Shown piece by piece: positions 6,675 through 9,880 of a stretch of 9,880 nucleotides of DNA. Where the stretch lies: assembly GCA_947632255.1 (NCBI GenBank), contig CANROL010000029.1, positions 1 to 9,880 on the forward strand. The letters are read 5' to 3'. This DNA is from an uncultured Bacilli bacterium. Lineage in GTDB: Bacteria > Bacillota_I > Bacilli_A > RF39 > UBA660. The number at the start of each line of letters is the position of its first letter. Position 1 is the first letter of the stretch. Made by a program: the position numbers and the translations under genes. Under the pieces are notes generated by a model that had not been told where the DNA came from, searched no databases, and was given only the letters and a program-made list of their open reading frames with translations.

Positions 6675-6703
6675 TTGACTTTAAATAATTAAAAGAGTAA
6701 AAT
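6675..6703 (+). promoter_or_regulatory. Promoter of dinD
   Basis: TTGACT (6675-6680) and TAAAAT (6698-6703) have a 17-base spacer. It lies about 45 bases upstream of the dinD start. No clear LexA operator overlaps it. Confidence 0.65.
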
Positions 6704-6748
6704 TGAGGTTGTTAAATAATATTTTAGTTAAGAAAAGGAGGATAGAAC

Positions 6749-7594
6749 ATGGAAGAAATTAGTAATGAAGTAGTAAATAATGTTTTTGAAAGTATAAAAC
6801 ATTTTGATGATTATGGAAATGAATATTGGTATGCTCGGGAGTTACAAAAAGCTTTGGAGTATAAAGAATGGAGGAATTTTAAAGCCGTAATTGATAATGC
6901 TATAATATCATGTAAAAATAGTAAATTTGATGTTTTGGAACATTTTGTTGAAGTCAACAAAATGATAGAAATAGGAAAACAAGCCAAAAGAAAAATTTTG
7001 GAATATAAACTTTCTAGATATGCTTGTTATTTAATAGTGCAAAATGCTGATCCAAATAAAGATGTTGTTGCTTTAGGTCAAACTTATTTTGCTATACAAA
7101 CAAGAAAACAAGAAATTTTAGAGCAAGAATATGATTCTTTAACGGATGATGAAAAAAGATTTTTTCAAAGGAATTTAATTAAACAAGGTAATTCTAATTT
7201 GCAAAGAGTTGCTTTAAATGCTGGAGTTAAAAATATGGCGGAATTTCACAATGCCGGATATAAAGGATTATATAATGGGGAAACAGCTGATGATATTTTT
7301 AAAAGAAAGCATTTACGTTACAGAGAAGATATTTTAGATAATATGAATGAAGATGAATTAGTAGCTAATTTATTTAGAATAAATCAAACAAAACAGAAAT
7401 TAATTAAAGATAATGTTCAAGGGGAAAATAATGCTAAAAATGTTCATTTTGAAGTGGGAAAAAAGGTACGAAAAGCCATCATGGATATTGGAGGAATATT
7501 GCCGGAAGATATGCCAACTCCTGAGAAAAGTTTGAAAAAGATAGAAAAAGAACAATTAGGAAATGAAAAATTAAAAAGATTAAATGCTATGTAA
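6749..7594 (+). CDS. dinD: DinD family protein (BRO-N domain, DNA-damage-inducible type)
   Basis: The 281-residue protein matches the DinD family along its whole length. A BRO-N-like domain starts at about residue 15 (YGNEYWYARELQKALEY). The hallmark RYACYLIVQNADPNK (90-104) and QTYFAIQTRKQE (111-122) follow. The C-terminal landmarks are NAGYKGLYNGETA, ELVANLFRINQTKQKL, VHFEVGKKVRKAI and LPEDMPTPEKSLK. Escherichia coli DinD is SOS-induced and has been reported to inhibit RecA strand exchange; whether this one does so is unknown. AAGGAGG (6735-6741), seven bases from the ATG, gives strong initiation. A 24-base palindrome lies in the coding sequence at residues 65-72. It is the first gene after the conserved block, with a BRO-N gene 40 bases downstream. 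Confidence 0.92.
   Translation: MEEISNEVVNNVFESIKHFDDYGNEYWYARELQKALEYKEWRNFKAVIDNAIISCKNSKFDVLEHFVEVNKMIEIGKQAKRKILEYKLSRYACYLIVQNADPNKDVVALGQTYFAIQTRKQEILEQEYDSLTDDEKRFFQRNLIKQGNSNLQRVALNAGVKNMAEFHNAGYKGLYNGETADDIFKRKHLRYREDILDNMNEDELVANLFRINQTKQKLIKDNVQGENNAKNVHFEVGKKVRKAIMDIGGILPEDMPTPEKSLKKIEKEQLGNEKLKRLNAM
6941..6964. repeat. Perfect inverted repeat inside dinD
   Basis: Arms of 11 bp (CATTTTGTTGA and TCAACAAAATG) flank a two-base centre. It encodes HFVEVNKM, residues 65-72 of DinD, between the N-terminal domain and the conserved KR...LSRYACYL block. Confidence 0.8.
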
Positions 7595-7634
7595 TTAAAA
7601 ATAATTAATAAAAATAAGAAAGAAGGTGTTAATT

Positions 7635-8312
7635 TTGAAAAATAAATTAGAAACAATATCCAATTTATTTGAAGGAAAAGAAATAAGAAGTATTTGGAAT
7701 AGTGAAAAAGAAGAATATTATTTTAGTGTTGTTGATGTTATAAGTGCTTTAACGGATAGTAAAATACCAAAAAGATATTGGACTGACTTAAAAAGAAAAT
7801 TAGAAAATGAAGGAAGTAAGTTGTACGAAAATATCGTACAACTAAAAATGCAATCTTTAAAAGATGGAAAATATTATAATACAGATGTATTAGATACTAA
7901 GGGAATTTTAAGATTAATTGAATCAGTTCCGTCAGGTAAAGCCGAACCATTTAAATTATGGCTTGCTAATTTAGGAAGTGAAAGAATTGATGAAAATTTA
8001 AAAATTGGCAGACGCATCTGCCAAATTGTACGAAGAGGTTTGAATATGGTAGAAATTAAATTAAATGATTTCAAAATTGCTATGGATAAAATAGTAACTA
8101 AAATCCAACAAACGCAATTAGAAATATTTGAAAATGCCAATGCTAATGTAGAGTATGCATTAAGAGATATAAATAAACCAATTGGAGTTAGCTCATACGA
8201 ATTATCAGAATACTTGCCACCTGAAATAAAAGAATTTCCAACAGAAGAAGAATTAAATTTACATATTGATTTTGAAAAAAGTAATGTGAATCACTGGAAG
8301 CAGCACTTTTGA
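7635..8312 (+). CDS. BRO-N domain protein fused to a DUF1016/YhcG remnant
   Basis: The 225-residue reading frame is a mosaic. Residues 1-118 are a BRO-N type DNA-binding domain: IRSIWNSEKEEYYFSVVDVI, then the segment RYWTDLKRKL, then SGKAEPFKLWLANLGSERID. Residues 119-137 are a short linker with a hairpin in its DNA. Residues 138-171 (MVEIKLNDF through ENANAN) resemble the start of a DUF1016 protein. Residues 172-212 (VEYALRDINKPIGV through PTEEEL) are recognisably the extreme C-terminal tail of DUF1016/YhcG PDDEXK nucleases, so the nuclease core is missing. The start is TTG 7635, six bases after AAGGTG; the GTG at 7626 lies within that site. It ends in TGA. Probably cotranscribed with dinD. 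Whether the fusion works is unknown. Confidence 0.75.
   Translation: MKNKLETISNLFEGKEIRSIWNSEKEEYYFSVVDVISALTDSKIPKRYWTDLKRKLENEGSKLYENIVQLKMQSLKDGKYYNTDVLDTKGILRLIESVPSGKAEPFKLWLANLGSERIDENLKIGRRICQIVRRGLNMVEIKLNDFKIAMDKIVTKIQQTQLEIFENANANVEYALRDINKPIGVSSYELSEYLPPEIKEFPTEEELNLHIDFEKSNVNHWKQHF
7819..7843. repeat. Perfect inverted repeat inside the BRO-N coding region
   Basis: Arms of 10 bp (AGTTGTACGA and TCGTACAACT) flank a five-base loop (aaata). It encodes about residues 62-70, KLYENIVQL. The core TTGTACGAA recurs once at 8026-8034 in the same gene. Confidence 0.8.
8005..8024. repeat. Perfect inverted repeat at the BRO-N/DUF1016 junction
   Basis: Arms of 8 bp (TTGGCAGA and TCTGCCAA) flank the tetraloop CGCA. 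It lies in the linker between the BRO-N domain and the DUF1016 remnant. The arms are unusually GC-rich for this DNA. Confidence 0.75.
8046..8312 (+). pseudogene. Internally deleted DUF1016/YhcG remnant with its own start site
   Basis: Nested in frame in the BRO-N fusion, ATG 8046 is preceded by GAAGAGG (8032-8038) at seven bases, a normal ribosome binding site in the middle of a reading frame. From here the 88-residue product reads MVEIKLNDFKIAMDKIV, then KIQQTQLEIFENANAN, then switches at about nucleotide 8147 to the C-terminal tail of DUF1016 (VEYALRDINKPIGV, SYELSEYLPPEI). My reading is that an original DUF1016 gene, with its own start, lost its middle of several hundred bases, while the BRO-N gene lost its stop. 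The N-terminal match is weaker than the tail match. Confidence 0.55.
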
Positions 8313-8369
8313 TTTAATATTATTACTATTTTATGATTTAATAATTAATATAAATAAAGGAGCTAACTT

Positions 8370-8960
8370 ATGGAGAAAATATTTTTAGAAATTCCGACAA
8401 TAAATAGAAAGCAAGAAGCCTTAGATTATTTAACTGAAAATATTAAATATAATTCTGATTTAAATGGTACAGGAGGTATGGAAATGTGCCTTTTTGGAGC
8501 AACTTATGAAGAATGGCTGTTAGAACTTAGCAAAAAAGAAAATATAGAATATTTAAAAAAGATAAATCATTGTCAATCAAAAACATTTTTTGTAGTAAGA
8601 GATAGCGATGATAGAATAGTTGGTATGTTAAATATACGATATAATATTTCAAAAGATAAACTAAAAACTTGGGCATCCCATATAGGATATGGCATTAGGC
8701 CTACTGAAAGACAAAAAGGCTATGCTAAAATAGCACTATATTTAGGATTATTAGAAGAACAAAAATTAGGGGAAGAAAAAGTATTATTAATTTGTACTGT
8801 CGATAATATAGGTTCAAATAAAACAATCTTATCTTTAGGGGGAAAATTAGAAAAAACAAAATTTGATAAATATGATAATACAATGACAAATTACTATTGG
8901 ATAAATGTTAATGATGCAATTGCTAAAAATTATGAGCAATATAAAATGAAAATGAAATAA
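8370..8960 (+). CDS. GNAT family N-acetyltransferase
   Basis: This 196-residue protein has a single GNAT fold. A beta strand with FFVVRDSDDRIVGMLNIRY (73-91) precedes the acetyl-CoA motif HIGYGIRPTERQKGYAKIAL (104-123), whose ERQKGYA corresponds to the pyrophosphate-binding Q/R-x-x-G-x-G/A. Then come VLLICTVDNIGSNKTILSLG (138-157), with the usual Asn of the fourth motif, and a C-terminal YYWINV strand. The acceptor substrate cannot be told from sequence. AAAGGAG (8356-8362) lies seven bases before the ATG. No clear promoter or terminator borders it, so it may be read with its neighbours. GNAT genes are common cargo in accessory regions, and no toxin-antitoxin partner is seen. Confidence 0.88.
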   Translation: MEKIFLEIPTINRKQEALDYLTENIKYNSDLNGTGGMEMCLFGATYEEWLLELSKKENIEYLKKINHCQSKTFFVVRDSDDRIVGMLNIRYNISKDKLKTWASHIGYGIRPTERQKGYAKIALYLGLLEEQKLGEEKVLLICTVDNIGSNKTILSLGGKLEKTKFDKYDNTMTNYYWINVNDAIAKNYEQYKMKMK

Positions 8961-9055
8961 ATATTAATTAAAGCTTTATAGTTTATGAATACATTATAGA
9001 AACTTTTATAAAAAAATTTTTACATATTTAAAAGCGTGTAGATTGGAGATGAAAA

Positions 9056-9505
9056 ATGAAAAATAATAACTTAATTTTAGAAAATGAAGCCGGAAAAATT
9101 AGTTGATATTGAAAATATTTATCAAGATATTCGAAATAAAATAATAATTGTCAAAGAAAAAAAGTTTAAACATATAGATACACAATGCCGGAAGTATATT
9201 GGTATGTGGGAAAGATAACATATGAATTATCCGAAAATATTATAAAGGCAAGTTATGGTAAAAAATAATAGATGTTTTATCTAGTAAATTTATAAATGAA
9301 TTTGGAAGTGGTTTTTCTTCTGTTAGTTTAAGAAGAATGCAAAGATTTTATGAGTTTTATCCAATTTGGTCGACAGTGTCGACCGAATTATCTTGACATA
9401 TTTTCAAGAGCTAATTAGAATAAATAGAAAAGAAGAAAGAGATTGCCTTCCAAAGAAGAATTGATTAAAATAATTAAGGATGTGAAAAGTGATTACGACA
9501 TTTAA
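9056..9505 (+). pseudogene. Degraded DUF1016/YhcG PDDEXK nuclease gene
   Basis: The gene begins normally (ATG 9056, GGAG at 9045-9048) but needs five frame changes to be read. MKNNNLILENEA shifts near 9090 to EKLVDIENIYQDIRNKI, near 9184 to MPEVYWYVGKITYELSENI, near 9265 to IIDVLSSKFINEFGSGF and SSVSLRRMQRFYEFYPIW, then near 9395 to TYFQELIRINRKEERD. Near 9443 it jumps to LPSKEELIKIIKDVKSDYDI and a TAA. The first parts are the N-terminal DUF1016 domain and the last is the usual C-terminal tail; the PDDEXK core between them is deleted. Neighbouring genes are intact, so sequencing error alone is unlikely. In the family these proteins accompany restriction-like or DNA-processing functions; this copy cannot make a nuclease. 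Confidence 0.82.
9363..9389. repeat. Long inverted repeat inside the DUF1016 pseudogene
   Basis: The core GGTCGACA-G-TGTCGACC (9368-9384) is perfect, and flanking bases extend the arms to 13 bp with one G-T pair. It encodes the IWSTVSTEL stretch just before the family's conserved Leu-Ser-Trp. It contains two SalI-type GTCGAC sites. Confidence 0.8.
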
Positions 9506-9530
9506 GAACATATGAAAAGGAGATGATAAA

Positions 9531-9880
9531 ATGGCAAAAGATTTAATGATTAGAAGTAGTGCTGAAGAGTTTATTACTTTTAAAGTACAAGAAAAAGATA
9601 AAGGTATTCAAGTAAGATATGAAAATGAAACTTTATGGATGACTCAAAAAGCAATGGCTGAATTATTTGATGTAGAACAACCAGCAATTGCAAAACATTT
9701 AATTAATATATATGCAGATGGTGAACTTGATAAACCTTCAACTTATTCCAAAATGGAATTAATTCAATTAGAAGGAAATAGAAAAGTTAAAAGAAGTATT
9801 GAATATTATAATTTAGATGCTATAATTTCTGTAGGGTACCGAGTAAATTCAATTAGGGCCACCCAATTTAGAAGATGGGC
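9531..9880 (+). CDS. RhuM family protein, 5' part (runs off the window)
   Basis: The first 116 residues are present and the frame is open to the right edge. After a leader (residues 1-30), it shows NETLWMTQKAMAELFDVEQ (32-50), a helix-turn-helix-like segment, then AIAKHLINIYADGEL. It continues with NRKVKRSIEYYNLDAIISVG (83-102) and YRVNSIRATQFRRW, which mark the virulence RhuM family named after a Salmonella pathogenicity-island gene. The biochemical role is not established. Such genes often sit beside BRO-N, DinD and DUF1016 genes, as here. AGGAG (9518-9522) is eight bases from the ATG. It starts 25 bases after the DUF1016 pseudogene. Confidence 0.9.
   Translation, partial: MAKDLMIRSSAEEFITFKVQEKDKGIQVRYENETLWMTQKAMAELFDVEQPAIAKHLINIYADGELDKPSTYSKMELIQLEGNRKVKRSIEYYNLDAIISVGYRVNSIRATQFRRW

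Noticed and set aside
7444..7656. Minus-strand open frame across the end of dinD
   Set aside because: It is antisense to a well-recognised gene, has no clear ribosome binding site, and its hydrophobic, Phe/Leu-rich product is what antisense of Lys-rich coding gives.
7874..8140. Minus-strand open frame of 88 codons in the BRO-N gene
   Set aside because: It is antisense to the recognised BRO-N domain and shows no family motif.
8685..8700. Short inverted repeat CCATAT-AGG-ATATGG in the GNAT gene
   Set aside because: Six-bp arms, mostly A and T, are expected by chance in this composition and the codons encode the conserved acetyl-CoA motif.
8961..9055. Intergenic space between the GNAT gene and the DUF1016 pseudogene, checked for RNA genes, a terminator or a promoter
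   Set aside because: Only AT-rich sequence with weak, chance-level hairpins and a lone TTTACA; nothing I can support.
9056..9130. Alternative genetic code with TGA as Trp, suggested by TGA codons in the DUF1016 region
   Set aside because: TGA ends trhP1 and the BRO-N fusion, Trp is TGG throughout, and reading through the TGA codons here does not restore family sequence, whereas frameshifts do.
1..9880. CRISPR arrays, tRNA or rRNA genes, insertion sequences, integrases and replication origins
   Set aside because: No regularly spaced repeats, tRNA-like folds, transposase motifs or attachment-type direct repeats were seen on either strand.

Overview
The window comes from a very AT-rich bacterium, most likely a low-GC Bacillota of the Bacilli type, possibly an uncultured gut lineage. 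The evidence is gene order: ruvX, a DUF1292 gene, mltG, trmR, two U32 genes and greA match the Bacillus subtilis yrrK-yrzB-yrrL-yrrM-yrrN-yrrO-greA region, with udk missing. Shine-Dalgarno sites are strong and promoters have 17-nt spacers. TGG encodes Trp and TGA ends genes, so the code is standard. No tool was run; family calls rest on recognised motifs.

Left edge (1-580): a broken hydrophobic reading frame on the minus strand with a G-rich patch, then two tiny single-pass membrane protein genes (206-325 and 335-565) closed by a terminator.

Conserved core (600-5530): a promoter drives a tightly packed operon with overlapping genes. It encodes 16S rRNA maturation (ruvX), a DUF1292 protein, a peptidoglycan-terminating transglycosylase (mltG), and a three-gene set predicted to make 5-methoxyuridine at the tRNA wobble position (trmR, trhP1, trhP2). 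greA follows with its own candidate promoter. Next come rplS, with a promoter and an L19-leader-like hairpin, and the signal peptidase gene lepB, each closed by a terminator whose hairpin contains the stop codon.

Accessory region (6625-9880): after the lepB terminator, where rbgA is often found in relatives, sit genes typical of mobile or defence-associated cargo. They are dinD, a BRO-N gene fused in frame to a remnant of a DUF1016/YhcG nuclease gene, a GNAT acetyltransferase, a second DUF1016 gene wrecked by frameshifts and an internal deletion, and the 5' part of a RhuM-family gene that runs off the window. Four compact inverted repeats (arms 8-13 bp) lie inside the dinD, BRO and DUF1016 reading frames. 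I judge these and the matching collapse of both DUF1016 genes the most interesting signals. I did not find a clear, wholly new system.
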